From Verrucomicrobiota bacterium (GTDB lineage Bacteria; Verrucomicrobiota; Verrucomicrobiia; Limisphaerales; SIBE01): a stretch of DNA of 51,139 bases. This document shows, piece by piece, positions 25,268-33,207 of the stretch. Under the pieces are notes generated by a model. That model worked only from the letters and a program-made list of their open reading frames with translations, ran no database searches and had not been told where the DNA came from. The translations under genes were made by a program, and so were the position numbers. Position 1 is the stretch's first letter. Every line of letters begins with the position of its first letter. Where the stretch lies: the NCBI GenBank assembly GCA_016209525.1, contig JACQWK010000182.1, positions 1-51,139 of the forward strand, written 5' to 3'.

Positions 25268-25410
25268 AGAGCGTGTCTGGAAACTATCTTCTGGGTGGAG
25301 CAGGCCACCGGCCTGTCGCGGCAGGCCAGTAGCCTGGCGCCATTTTGGGTGGCTAGTTGCCACCCAAAACGGGCTGGTAGCCCGTTCCACCCATTTTTCT
25401 GACACGCTCT
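25268..25410 (-). repeat. MITE-like element, copy 2 (143 bp) with perfect terminal inverted repeats
   Basis: The termini AGAGCGTGTC (25268-25277) and GACACGCTCT (25401-25410) are perfect 10-base inverted repeats. The interior, read on the minus strand, matches the copy at 7689-7830 part by part, including GGTGGAACGGGCT, the CAGCCCGT hairpin and CAGGCCGGTGGCCT. The stop codon of the aldo/keto reductase (TGA, 25410-25412) abuts and shares its last base with the terminus. No transposase is encoded. Confidence 0.82.
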
Positions 25411-26363
25411 CAAGGTAGGCGCTGGCCCAAGCCGGCTTCGAGCAGACGATACCAGTCGGCGCGTGAAAGTGAAATATCCACGGCCTTGGTCAACTCCCGA
25501 ATTCGGCTTGGATCGGTCGTGCCCACGATCGGGATGATCTTGCTGGGATGTTTGAGCAGCCAGGCCAACGCGATGACCGCGCGCCCGGTGTCTTTCAGGC
25601 GGGCGATCATATCCAAAATCTCGCGGACGTGAAGCCGACGCGCGTGGTCCGGATCTCGCAGATCGATCGGATCCGTGGCGCCAAGGCGTCCGCCCCCCAG
25701 CGGGCTCCACGCCATCGGGGTGATTCTTTCAGCGACGCACTGATCGAGCGTTCCATCCTGGAGACAATCGAGCTTCGTCAGGCTGATCTCGACTTGGTTT
25801 GCGATCAGGCGCATGGGGCACGCTTTCTGGAGCGCGGTCAATTGCCACGGAGTGAAATTGCTGACGCCAAACTCAGCCACCTTGCCGGCCTGCTTGAGGC
25901 GGCCAAAAGCTTGCGCGACCTCGGCGGGATCGCAGAGATAATCCGGCCGGTGGAGCAAGTACAAATCGATCCGGTCAACACCCAGACGCTTGAGAGATTG
26001 TTCGCACGACCAGATGATGTGCCCTTCAGAAAAATCATAGCGATAGGGCGAGTCTGGGTCGGGGTCCCCGGGTTTGCGGATTCCACACTTGGACGTGATG
26101 ACCACGCGATCCCGCATGCCCGACACCGTCTTCAAAACCTTGCCGAAGATTCGTTCGGCCTCGCCGTGGCAATAGATGTCGGCGTGGTCAAACAGAGTGA
26201 AACCGGCTTCGTAGGCTGCGATGACGGCCCGCGACGCCGCGGCCTCGCGATCGGGTGTAATCTCACTGTTTTCCGCTGTGCCGCCGAGCCTCCAACAGCC
26301 GTAAGCGAGCTGGCTGGATTTCAGTGAACTGACGCCCAACGGGACCGTTTCCATGGTTTTCAT
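25410..26363 (-). CDS. Aldo/keto reductase family oxidoreductase
   Basis: 317 residues, the usual length for the family. The NADPH-dependent (beta/alpha)8 barrel tetrad is visible: Asp and Tyr in FDHADIYCHGEAERIFG, Lys in VVITSKCGIRKPG, and His in LYLLHRPDY. The NADPH-binding end reads WLLKHPSKIIPIVGTTDP. The best match by motif is the YdhF-like group, which includes bacterial reductases of unsettled substrate. No signal peptide is present, so it is cytoplasmic. It is followed on the same strand, across a MITE-like element, by an exported protein of unknown function. Confidence 0.93.
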   Translation of the reverse strand: MKTMETVPLGVSSLKSSQLAYGCWRLGGTAENSEITPDREAAASRAVIAAYEAGFTLFDHADIYCHGEAERIFGKVLKTVSGMRDRVVITSKCGIRKPGDPDPDSPYRYDFSEGHIIWSCEQSLKRLGVDRIDLYLLHRPDYLCDPAEVAQAFGRLKQAGKVAEFGVSNFTPWQLTALQKACPMRLIANQVEISLTKLDCLQDGTLDQCVAERITPMAWSPLGGGRLGATDPIDLRDPDHARRLHVREILDMIARLKDTGRAVIALAWLLKHPSKIIPIVGTTDPSRIRELTKAVDISLSRADWYRLLEAGLGQRLP

Positions 26364-26799
26364 TTAGACGCAGGACCAATCCAAAAGCAAGGCCACGAGT
26401 GGGAAAATCACCACCGACCGCGCGAATTTGGACTGCGGCGGGAAGCGAAACTCCACGCCGCTTTGGGCTGGCCTCTGAATGTGGATTTCCTTGCCGAATT
26501 GCTCTCCAACCATGGTTCGCGCATTCTCCCTCACCCCGGCCCTCTCCCGCTGGGAGAGGGAGGATGATCGGCTGTGCGTGGAAGAATCCGAGGCCTCCCG
26601 ACTCCTCAGCGAGAAGGAAAAGGTCTCCCTCTCCCAGCGGGAGAGGGCCGGGGTGAGGGAGAAAAGCCTTAACTTCACCTCCAGGCTGCACAAGTTCGGG
26701 GACGGAGTGGCATCTGGAGGACCCTTTCGCGACTCACAAAACTTGCGTTTCGATCCCATTGAGGCAAGCTGCGGCGGCTTGAAATTCGCCTCTCTGACG
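26364..26799. other. Spacer between divergent aldo/keto reductase and lnt genes
   Basis: The lnt reading frame stays open upstream to 26479 but only because it reads through the palindromic element at 26524-26663; nothing here resembles a protein domain. Promoters for both genes must lie in this 436-base stretch. None could be assigned confidently. Confidence 0.55.
26524..26663. repeat. Palindromic element with perfect 39-base arms
   Basis: The 39 bases from 26524 (TTCTCCCTCACCCCGGCCCT...) are the exact reverse complement of 26625-26663. Within each arm CTCTCCC and GGGAGAG also pair, so each arm is itself a hairpin. The centre is a 62-base spacer. Relatives: 20974-21114 and the truncated copy at the right edge of the window. 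Confidence 0.9.
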
Positions 26800-28587
26800 A
26801 TGGTTTTCCGTGGTCGCATCCTTCTCGCCGTGGCGGCCGGTTTTCTCTGGACGCTCGCCTTTCCAAGATTTGGAATGGCCGGCTTTGGGTGGATTGTGCC
26901 GGGACTCATGTTGATGCTGACTCTTGGCGTGGCTCGGAAGTCCGCCTTCGGCCTTGGATATATTGCGGGGGTGGCGCATTACCTGACCTCCCTCCATTGG
27001 CTTCTGTTCATTCCGTTCCCGGTGGGAGCCTTCGCAGGATGGCTGGCTCTGAGCTGCTATCTCGCTCTCTACCCGGCCACGTGGGTCTGGCTCTGCTGGC
27101 GGTTGTTTCCGACGACACTTGACCACATTCAACCAGGATCATGCGGTTCAAACCACGAAAGACACGAAAGCAGAGAAGGTTCAGTCGGAATGAGCGCGCA
27201 CCTAAAGCCTGAGCAGGGCGATTTTCACAACCGCTTTTGTTTTCGTGTGGTTCGTGTTTTTCGTGGTTTCGACCTCTCATCGGAGGTTCACTCTTTTGTC
27301 GCAACACCGCTCTCCCAACGTGCGCTCTGGGCGGTCGCGTGCGCGGTCGTCTGGGTGGCCTTGGAGATGGTTCTGGCCCGGTTTTTGACCGGCTTTCCGT
27401 GGAACTTTCTGGGAGTCTCGCAATATCAAATGCTGCCGGTGATTCAAATCGCCGCGATCACCGGAGTGTACGGAGTTTCGTTCTTGATGGTGTGGTTTTC
27501 AGCCGCTCTGGCGTGTTCGAGCTTGTCGCTTGTGGTTCGCCCGACCGCGGCCAGAATCTGGCTTGGCGACCTGTTGTTTCCTTCCCTGGGGCTCTTGTCG
27601 GCCTGTTGGTTCGGCGTCCAACAGACCTCGGAGCGGCAGACGCCTGCCGAAACCTTGAGGATTGCGCTTGTGCAACCCAGCATTCCGCAGACGCTGATCT
27701 GGGATCCGGCCGAAAACACCAACCGATTCAACCAATTGCTCCGCTTGTCGAAGCAGGCCCTTGAAGCCAAGCCCGATTTGTTGGTCTGGCCCGAAGCTGC
27801 CATTCCCGACCTTCTGCGTTATGAGCTGGAAACTCTCGCCTCAGTGCAAAGACTCGCGATCGATTACAGAGTCTGGATGATCCTGGGCGCCGACGACGCC
27901 GTGCCTCGGGCCGATTCCGCTACGGGCAAAGAATACGATTTCTATAACAGCAGCTTCCTCATCAGTCCGGAAGGCGAAATCGTCGGGGAGTATCGCAAAC
28001 GGCGGCTGGTGATCTTCGGCGAGTACGTTCCGCTGGCGCGATGGCTTCCGATCATGAAGTATTTCACGCCCATCGGCGATGGCTTCAAAGCGGGCGAACG
28101 GCCGACGCGGTTCTCGGTGCCGGGTTTGAACGTCAACACTTCAGTGCTCATCTGTTTCGAGGATACCTTACCGCAATGGGCGCGCGAGCACGTGGGCCCG
28201 GAGACGGATTTCCTGCTGAATCTGACGAACAACGGTTGGTTCGGAGAGAGCGCGGCCCAATGGCAACACGCGGCGAACGCGGCGTTTCGCGCGGTGGAGA
28301 ACGGTCTGCCTTTGGTCAGGTGCACGAACAACGGACTGAGTTGCTGGATCGATGCGTCGGGCGGCATTCATGATGTGTACTATCCGGGTTCGCCGGATAT
28401 CTATCGGGCCGGTTTCAAGATTGTCACCGTGCCGATCCGCAGAGGTGGACAACACCGGAGACCGACCGTGTACACGCGGTACGGGGATTGGTTTGGCTGG
28501 GGGTGTCTGGTTTTGGCAGCGCTGCATTCGGCCGGCGCTTGGCAGGCGCAGCTCAGATTTATCCGGACTTCAGCCTCCTGCTCGTAA
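26800..28587 (+). CDS. lnt: Apolipoprotein N-acyltransferase (Lnt)
   Basis: 595 residues from the ATG at 26800; typical Lnt is about 500-530. The N-terminal half has the hydrophobic helices of the family (ILLAVAAGFLWTLAFPRFG onward). The C-terminal nitrilase-fold domain carries the catalytic triad Glu332 (LLVWPEAAIPD), Lys400 (GEYRKRRLVIFGEYVPL) and Cys452 (VLICFEDTLPQ), and the NNGWFGESAAQWQH motif. Lnt adds the third acyl chain to lipoproteins in the inner membrane. The excess length is largely explained by a 120-bp palindromic element in frame at residues 118-157, located between membrane helices. The stop codon TAA (28585-28587) lies in another inverted-repeat element. The start has no strong ribosome-binding site. 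Confidence 0.95.
   Translation: MVFRGRILLAVAAGFLWTLAFPRFGMAGFGWIVPGLMLMLTLGVARKSAFGLGYIAGVAHYLTSLHWLLFIPFPVGAFAGWLALSCYLALYPATWVWLCWRLFPTTLDHIQPGSCGSNHERHESREGSVGMSAHLKPEQGDFHNRFCFRVVRVFRGFDLSSEVHSFVATPLSQRALWAVACAVVWVALEMVLARFLTGFPWNFLGVSQYQMLPVIQIAAITGVYGVSFLMVWFSAALACSSLSLVVRPTAARIWLGDLLFPSLGLLSACWFGVQQTSERQTPAETLRIALVQPSIPQTLIWDPAENTNRFNQLLRLSKQALEAKPDLLVWPEAAIPDLLRYELETLASVQRLAIDYRVWMILGADDAVPRADSATGKEYDFYNSSFLISPEGEIVGEYRKRRLVIFGEYVPLARWLPIMKYFTPIGDGFKAGERPTRFSVPGLNVNTSVLICFEDTLPQWAREHVGPETDFLLNLTNNGWFGESAAQWQHAANAAFRAVENGLPLVRCTNNGLSCWIDASGGIHDVYYPGSPDIYRAGFKIVTVPIRRGGQHRRPTVYTRYGDWFGWGCLVLAALHSAGAWQAQLRFIRTSASCS
27150..27269. repeat. Palindromic element inserted in frame in lnt
   Basis: The left arm AAACCACGAAAGACACGAAA (27150-27169) and the right arm ending GTGTTTTTCGTGGTTT (27254-27269) are inverted repeats. 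The length is exactly 120 bp, or 40 codons, without a stop in the lnt frame. The encoded peptide (NHERHESREG...FRVVRVFRGF) has no counterpart in Lnt proteins that I know. Confidence 0.85.
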
Positions 28588-28637
28588 TCGTAATCCGACT
28601 CGTAAATCCGGGTTTCGATTACGATTGCGATTACGAG
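28581..28637. repeat. Inverted repeat CTCGTAATCGTAATC at the lnt stop codon
   Basis: The left arm (28581-28595) pairs with the end of the right arm GATTACGATTGCGATTACGAG (28617-28637). The first TAA of the left arm is the lnt stop codon. The hairpin could also act on the lnt mRNA 3' end. Confidence 0.75.
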
Positions 28638-28736
28638 GGGAAAAGCGAGCAAGACGTAACTGAGTTGCGCCCGTGTTCGGCGACCGGCGCAAAAAAATCT
28701 GGGCAAAATCTCAGGCTGACGTAGATTCACTCGGCT

Positions 28737-29889
28737 ATGTTTGAAACGATCAAAGATCAGTTAGCGGTGGTCTCCGAGAAGCTTGCCCATTTAAGGAGGT
28801 TTCTTTGACGTCCCAAGCATCCAGAAACGCCTGGGGGAATTGGACACCCTCATGGCGGCGGAGAGCTTTTGGAACAACCGCGAACAAGCTCAGAAATTCA
28901 TCGACGAAGCTTCCGTTCTGCGAAAAAAGATCGATCCGTTGCTTCAGGCTGAAAAGCAATTGGAGGACTTCCGCGTCATGGTCGAATTGGCTGAAGGCGA
29001 ACCCGAAGCGGAACAGATCAAGCACCAGCGCGGACTGGCCGGGGATCTCGCCAAGTTTGCCGGGGATTTGGACGCCCTGGAGCTCAAGGTTTTCCTGAAT
29101 GGACCTCATGATCGAAACCACTGCATTCTCAGCATCAACTCGGGGGCCGGCGGCACGGAGGCTTGTGACTGGGCGAATATGCTCCTTCGCATGTACCAGC
29201 GCTGGTGTGAGCACCGCGGCTGGAATGCCGAAATCACGGATGCCCTGGCGGGCGAGACCGCTGGGATCAAAAACGTCACGATGGTCATTGAGGGCGAGAA
29301 TGCCTACGGTTTCTGCAAAGCCGAGCGGGGCGTGCACCGGCTCGTCCGGATTTCTCCGTTCGACGCCAACAAACGTCGGCACACCAGCTTTGCCAGCGTC
29401 GATGTGATCGCTGAAATCGAAGAAGCCTCCGCCGACATCGCGGTCCCGTCGAGCGAACTTCAGATTGACACATTTCGCTCCGGGGGAAAGGGCGGTCAAA
29501 ACGTCAACAAAGTGGAGACCGCCGTTCGGATTACGCACATCCCTACCGGCATTGTCGTCGCTTCGCAAAGCCAGCGATCGCAGCATCAGAATCGCGCTAC
29601 CGCCATGAAACTTCTGCTCTCAAGGATCTACGCCCAGCGGTTGGATGCGCAGAAGGCGGAGATGGAGCGGTTCTACGGTGAGAAAGGGAGTGTTTCCTGG
29701 GGCAACCAAATACGGAGCTATGTATTCCAGCCCTACCGCATGGTGAAGGACCTTCGCACGGCGATTCAAACCAGCAACGTGCAGGCCGTGATGGACGGCG
29801 ACCTCGACGAATTCGTCAACGGCTGGCTCCGTGCCGGGTGCCCGACGAAGAGAATGGCGGGCGTCAAAGACGAGGACGAGAATGACTAA
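28737..29889 (+). CDS. prfB: Peptide chain release factor 2 with programmed +1 frameshift
   Basis: The gene starts with ATG at 28737 (MFETIKDQLAVVSEKLAHLRRFL) and meets an in-frame TGA at 28806. A +1 shift at CTT-TGA-C continues as DVPSIQKRLGELDTLMAAES to the stop at 29889, about 383 residues in total. The tripeptide SPF (RISPFDAN), which recognises UGA and UAA, and the GGQ loop (FRSGGKGGQNVNKVETAVRITH, peptidyl-tRNA hydrolysis) are intact. Simple open-frame calls would begin at 28840 and miss the N-terminus. RF2 levels are expected to be autoregulated through the frameshift. The stop codon TAA lies within the 10-base end of an inverted-repeat element, and trpC follows it 131 bases later. Confidence 0.97.
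28794..28809 (+). promoter_or_regulatory. prfB programmed frameshift site
   Basis: AGGAGG, a perfect Shine-Dalgarno-like stimulator, is followed by TTT, the slippery CTT and the stop TGA with C as the next base. This is the canonical RF2 autoregulation arrangement: when RF2 is scarce, slow reading of UGA lets the ribosome shift +1 from CUU to UUU. Confidence 0.95.
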
Positions 29890-30013
29890 TAACAAAGGCC
29901 CAATGACCAAAGAATGACGAAGACCGAATGACGAATTCCAAGCTCGCGCGGCGTCAGTTTCGGATTTCGGATTTGAGGCTTCTTTCGTCATTCGGCCTTC
30001 GGCATTAGTCATT
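29881..30013. repeat. Terminal-inverted-repeat element between prfB and trpC
   Basis: AATGACTAAT (29881-29890) and ATTAGTCATT (30004-30013) are perfect 10-base terminal inverted repeats; inside, GAATGACGAA-like words recur in both orientations. The left terminus contains the prfB stop codon, and the right terminus ends eight bases before the trpC ATG, so the element replaces any Shine-Dalgarno sequence of trpC. Confidence 0.82.
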
Positions 30014-30020
30014 TCCCCCC

Positions 30021-30821
30021 ATGAGCATCCTGGACACCATCGTTGAGCAGAAAAAGCGCGAAGTGGAAGCGCTGGGGGCCCTCAAGGCTTCGGCGGGCGA
30101 CATTGCTCTGGCTTTGCTGGCGCGGGGTGACGACCGAGACTTCGCCCGCGCTTTGCTGCACCCTCGAAAAGGCACTCTCGCTCTCATCGCCGAAGTGAAG
30201 AAGGCTTCACCGTCCGCCGGTGTGATCTGCCCCAATTTCGACCCGGTCCGGACAGCCAAAGAATATGAAGCCGCCGGCGCGAACTGTTTGTCAGTGCTGA
30301 CGGATGAGAAGTTTTTCCAAGGCTCGTTGTCCCATCTGAAGCAAATCAGGGAGGCCGTCAGATTGCCGTTGCTTCGAAAGGATTTCATCATTGATTCCCG
30401 CCAAATTCGCGAAGCGGTGGATTGGGGGGCCGACGCCATTCTCCTCATTGTGTCCATCCTGAGCGACGCGCAGCTCCGGGAGTTTCATGCACTTGCCGCG
30501 GATGTGGGATTGGCGGCCCTTGTCGAAGTCCATGACGAAAGCGAGTTGGAGCGCGCTCTAGCCGCGGGCGCGACATTGATTGGAGTCAACAATCGGGACC
30601 TGAAGACTTTCCAAGTTGATCTGGGTACGACGGAAAGACTCGCCGGACGAATTCGCCATTCCGAAGGAGGCGAGCACAGGATACTTGTGTCCGAGAGCGG
30701 GATTCACTCGAAGGCAGACATGGCACGGCTGGTGAAGGCTGGCGTCCAAGCGGTTCTGATCGGCGAGTCCCTAATGAAGGAGTCGAACATCCCCGGCAAG
30801 ATCGGTGAGTTGCTCGATTGA
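30021..30821 (+). CDS. trpC: Indole-3-glycerol-phosphate synthase
   Basis: 266 residues, full length for the family. It converts CdRP to indole-3-glycerol phosphate in tryptophan synthesis. Conserved active-site elements are present: LIAEVKKASPSAG (catalytic Lys), PLLRKDFIID (second catalytic Lys), LVEVHDE (Glu), IGVNNRDLKTF (Asn) and VSESGIHS plus LIGESLM for phosphate binding. No other trp gene lies in the window, so it is outside any trp operon here. The ATG at 30021 has only a C-run before it and no ribosome-binding site, because a repeat element ends eight bases upstream; translation may depend on other features or be weak. Confidence 0.96.
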   Translation: MSILDTIVEQKKREVEALGALKASAGDIALALLARGDDRDFARALLHPRKGTLALIAEVKKASPSAGVICPNFDPVRTAKEYEAAGANCLSVLTDEKFFQGSLSHLKQIREAVRLPLLRKDFIIDSRQIREAVDWGADAILLIVSILSDAQLREFHALAADVGLAALVEVHDESELERALAAGATLIGVNNRDLKTFQVDLGTTERLAGRIRHSEGGEHRILVSESGIHSKADMARLVKAGVQAVLIGESLMKESNIPGKIGELLD

Positions 30822-31222
30822 GCCTTTTTCTTTCCGCAACGGTTGCCGGAGGCAGGACAGTCCCGGCCGATCGCTCCCCGAACGATGAACGCACATTGGG
30901 ACCATGAACCAGCCAATCGGTGGGGCGAGACTCCTGTCGAGCCCTGGAATCCTTGCCGGCAGGAGAGTCAGGGCTCGACGGGAGTCTCGTCCCACCGGGA
31001 GGTTCATGGGAAGTGTCCCAAAACATGACACAGGAATCTCGGTGTGAGGCACTCGGTGGTTCGTTTCTGTTGTATGAGGTTCCTTGGAAAGTCGGAGATT
31101 ACCGGAGTTGGGGGGCCTGAATTTGGGCGTTTTCTGCCAGGTTCGAGGGCCTAATACGCCCCGTCAGTCGAATACTCAGGCCGCATGTTGCACTTGGTAT
31201 TCCGTCTGCTTCCAGCCCAAAC
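30822..31222. other. Spacer after trpC with one palindromic element
   Basis: A 401-base stretch without a supportable gene. It contains the palindrome at 30919-30996 and otherwise unique sequence; a short GGGGGG run near 31111-31116 is the only other feature noted. Confidence 0.5.
30919..30996. repeat. Palindromic element, GGTGGGGCGAGACTC family, best copy
   Basis: GGTGGGGCGAGACTCCTGTC from 30919 pairs with the complement that ends GTCTCGTCCCACC at 30996; the core is TTGCCGGCAGG-like. The flanks TGAACC and GGTTCA, 5-11 bases outside, may extend the inverted repeat. A more diverged copy sits in the pseudopilin leader at 22384-22473. Confidence 0.82.
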
Positions 31223-31636
31223 ATGGCGACAGCACAAGAACTTGACGAGTTGGTGGGGCAGGTTCGCAGAATCTTGCCGGATCAAAGGCATTTGACTCGC
31301 CTGGCGGCGAATGAACAGTCGGGAGTCGTAGAGATCATCTGGCACTCGCGGCAGTTTGCGGTGACAACCGCCCTGGAAGTGTTCGAGGTGAAGGGGCGAA
31401 CCTTGATTCTCAGCGGCGCATCGCGACTGATCCAGTCGTCCTTGCGCACCAAGGAAAAGCACAAGAAGGTGCTTGGAGCTGTCATTGAAGCGATTCGAAT
31501 TGCCGAAGACAGCATGCGTTTCGATCCGGACAGAGGTTTAATTCTGTTGGAGGAGGCCAAAAAGGCTCTATTGAAGTTGGCCCGAAAAGAAGTCCTGACG
31601 AAGCCCAAAGAAATGCAAACCGCCCTCGCGCAGTGA
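31223..31636 (+). CDS. Small cytoplasmic protein of unknown function
   Basis: 137 residues, unrecognised. It begins MATAQELDELVGQVRRILP, then a beta-type stretch (VVEIIWHSRQFAVTTALEVFEVKGRTLILSG), and ends with an amphipathic helical region (VLGAVIEAIRIAEDSMRF...EEAKKALLKLARKEV). It has no signal peptide, membrane segment or metal motif. Even codon use and a regular charge pattern support a real gene; no convincing ribosome-binding site precedes the ATG. No neighbour suggests a role. Confidence 0.72.
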   Translation: MATAQELDELVGQVRRILPDQRHLTRLAANEQSGVVEIIWHSRQFAVTTALEVFEVKGRTLILSGASRLIQSSLRTKEKHKKVLGAVIEAIRIAEDSMRFDPDRGLILLEEAKKALLKLARKEVLTKPKEMQTALAQ

Positions 31637-31813
31637 GCCGCGTTGAGCGTGGGTCGCTTCCAACCCATGTGGGCGCAACTTGGCCGGGTCTGTTGCTGAG
31701 GCTACGGAATTGGCGATCGGGAATTGAGAATTGGCAATTGGTTGTCGATTCTAACAACCAATATCGTATCCTCAATGACCACAGTGCCCCCAGTTCAGGC
31801 TCGCATGATGCGG

Positions 31814-33019
31814 TCAAGCAGTTTCTCTCCTGGCGGCTATGCGCCAGACCTCCTCTACCTTCTCCCCGCGCGTCGCGTAGATCTTCTCGTACAGGTTCAC
31901 GGTCGGATCGCAATGGGGCACGATGAATTCCAACCGGTCACCGATTTTCGGCAGTTTGGCCCCCGGAGCAGCGCTCAAAGCGCCGAACTCATCTCCGAAT
32001 CGGCGATAAGACAGGCCCTCCCACGATTTGGCTTCCGGCAGTTGCGGAGCGTCGGTTGCGAACCCTTTGATCCCCGCATCGACTGAAACGAGATCCGGAT
32101 GGGTCGCGTTCACCACGGTCGTCAGCACCGTCAAGCTGGGATGGAAATCGCTGTAAACCGGATGGCCGTTCTTCCCGCCAATGACGCGGTAGTTTGCGTC
32201 CATAAACACGAACGACCCAACCTGCAACTCGGTCAGAGTGCCGCTGTCGATATTGTAAGTGCCGGTGCTGCCTCCGGAATGAATCGAAGTGTCGAAGCCC
32301 GCTTTGGCCAGCCTTTGGCGGGTTTCGACGGCTTTGGCGAGCGCGCCGCGGGACGCCTTTTCGCGCGCGGCAAAACCGGAAACGTGAGAAGCGAAACCGG
32401 CGTAGGATTGCACGCCGCGCACGCGAAGCCGCCGGCATTTGCCGATCTGACGGGCGAGTTCCAAAGCCGGTTCGCCAGGAAGGGCTCCGGTCCTCCTGTC
32501 ACCAACGTCGATGTCGATAAGCACGTCCACATTCACGCTGCGGCGGTCGCATTCCGCAGCCAGCAACTCGGCTTGGAGGGGATGTCCGAGCGCAAGCATG
32601 ACGCTTCGGCCTTTGCGGGCGAGTTCGACCATGCGGGCGATCTTGGGTTTGTCCACGATCGGCGAGGTCAATAGAACGCCCGGAATCCCTGATCCGACCA
32701 TGGCTTCCGCTTCAGGGACGGTGGCGACGCAAATGCCGAGGGCGCCTGCGGCGATCTGGCGGCGCGCGATGTCCGGGCACTTGTGCGTTTTAGCGTGAGG
32801 GCGAAAGCCGCAGCCCGCATTCCGGCAATGTTCAGCCATGATCTTCAGGTTCGCTTCGAAAAGATCGAGATCCACCAGGAGCGCCGGTGTGGGCAGGTCT
32901 GCCTTGGTGAGGCCCTTGTTTCGGAGCTTCTTCGGCGCTTGTGCAGCGGGAAGATTCAGGAGCGGGTGCAGGGTGAAGCCTCCACTGAGGGCGGAAGTGA
33001 CGAATGTGCGGCGGTTCAT
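31814..33019 (-). CDS. D-threonine-aldolase/D-serine-dehydratase-like PLP enzyme, exported
   Basis: 401 residues from the ATG at 33019, which has GGAGG six bases upstream; the longer frame to 33058 lacks this. The N-terminus MNRRTFVTSALSGGF resembles a Tat signal. The fold-type III (alanine racemase-like) barrel begins LPTPALLVDLDLFEANL, with the PLP lysine in PHAKTHKCPDIA. The C-terminal zinc-site signature VPHCDPTVNLYE matches the DSD1 family. These enzymes cleave D-3-hydroxyamino acids such as D-threonine or D-serine. A periplasmic Tat-exported version is common in Planctomycetes and Verrucomicrobia but its physiological substrate is unknown. It follows the DUF1501 gene on the same strand at 188 bases. 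Confidence 0.92.
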   Translation of the reverse strand: MNRRTFVTSALSGGFTLHPLLNLPAAQAPKKLRNKGLTKADLPTPALLVDLDLFEANLKIMAEHCRNAGCGFRPHAKTHKCPDIARRQIAAGALGICVATVPEAEAMVGSGIPGVLLTSPIVDKPKIARMVELARKGRSVMLALGHPLQAELLAAECDRRSVNVDVLIDIDVGDRRTGALPGEPALELARQIGKCRRLRVRGVQSYAGFASHVSGFAAREKASRGALAKAVETRQRLAKAGFDTSIHSGGSTGTYNIDSGTLTELQVGSFVFMDANYRVIGGKNGHPVYSDFHPSLTVLTTVVNATHPDLVSVDAGIKGFATDAPQLPEAKSWEGLSYRRFGDEFGALSAAPGAKLPKIGDRLEFIVPHCDPTVNLYEKIYATRGEKVEEVWRIAARRETA

Positions 33020-33207
33020 AGAAAGCCTCCATCGTTTTTCTCCGAATAATGGGACCATGAAACCACTCCCGTATCCCTCTCAGTGCGGGGAGCCACGCAC
33101 CGCGCAGCCAATGAGAGTTGCCCTCCTGGGAGCGGCGCAGGGGTGAGTGGATTCACAGGCAAATATCGAAGCATGTTGTGTCGTGCAAGACTGCCAGTGT
33201 CCCGGCG

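Noticed and set aside
25249-25710. N-terminal extension of the exported unknown protein
   Set aside because: Covers a MITE-like element and the antisense 3' end of the aldo/keto reductase; the signal peptide starts at 25248.
26479-26799. N-terminal extension of the lnt frame
   Set aside because: Reads through a palindromic element and has no Lnt similarity; the ATG at 26800 starts a normal first helix.
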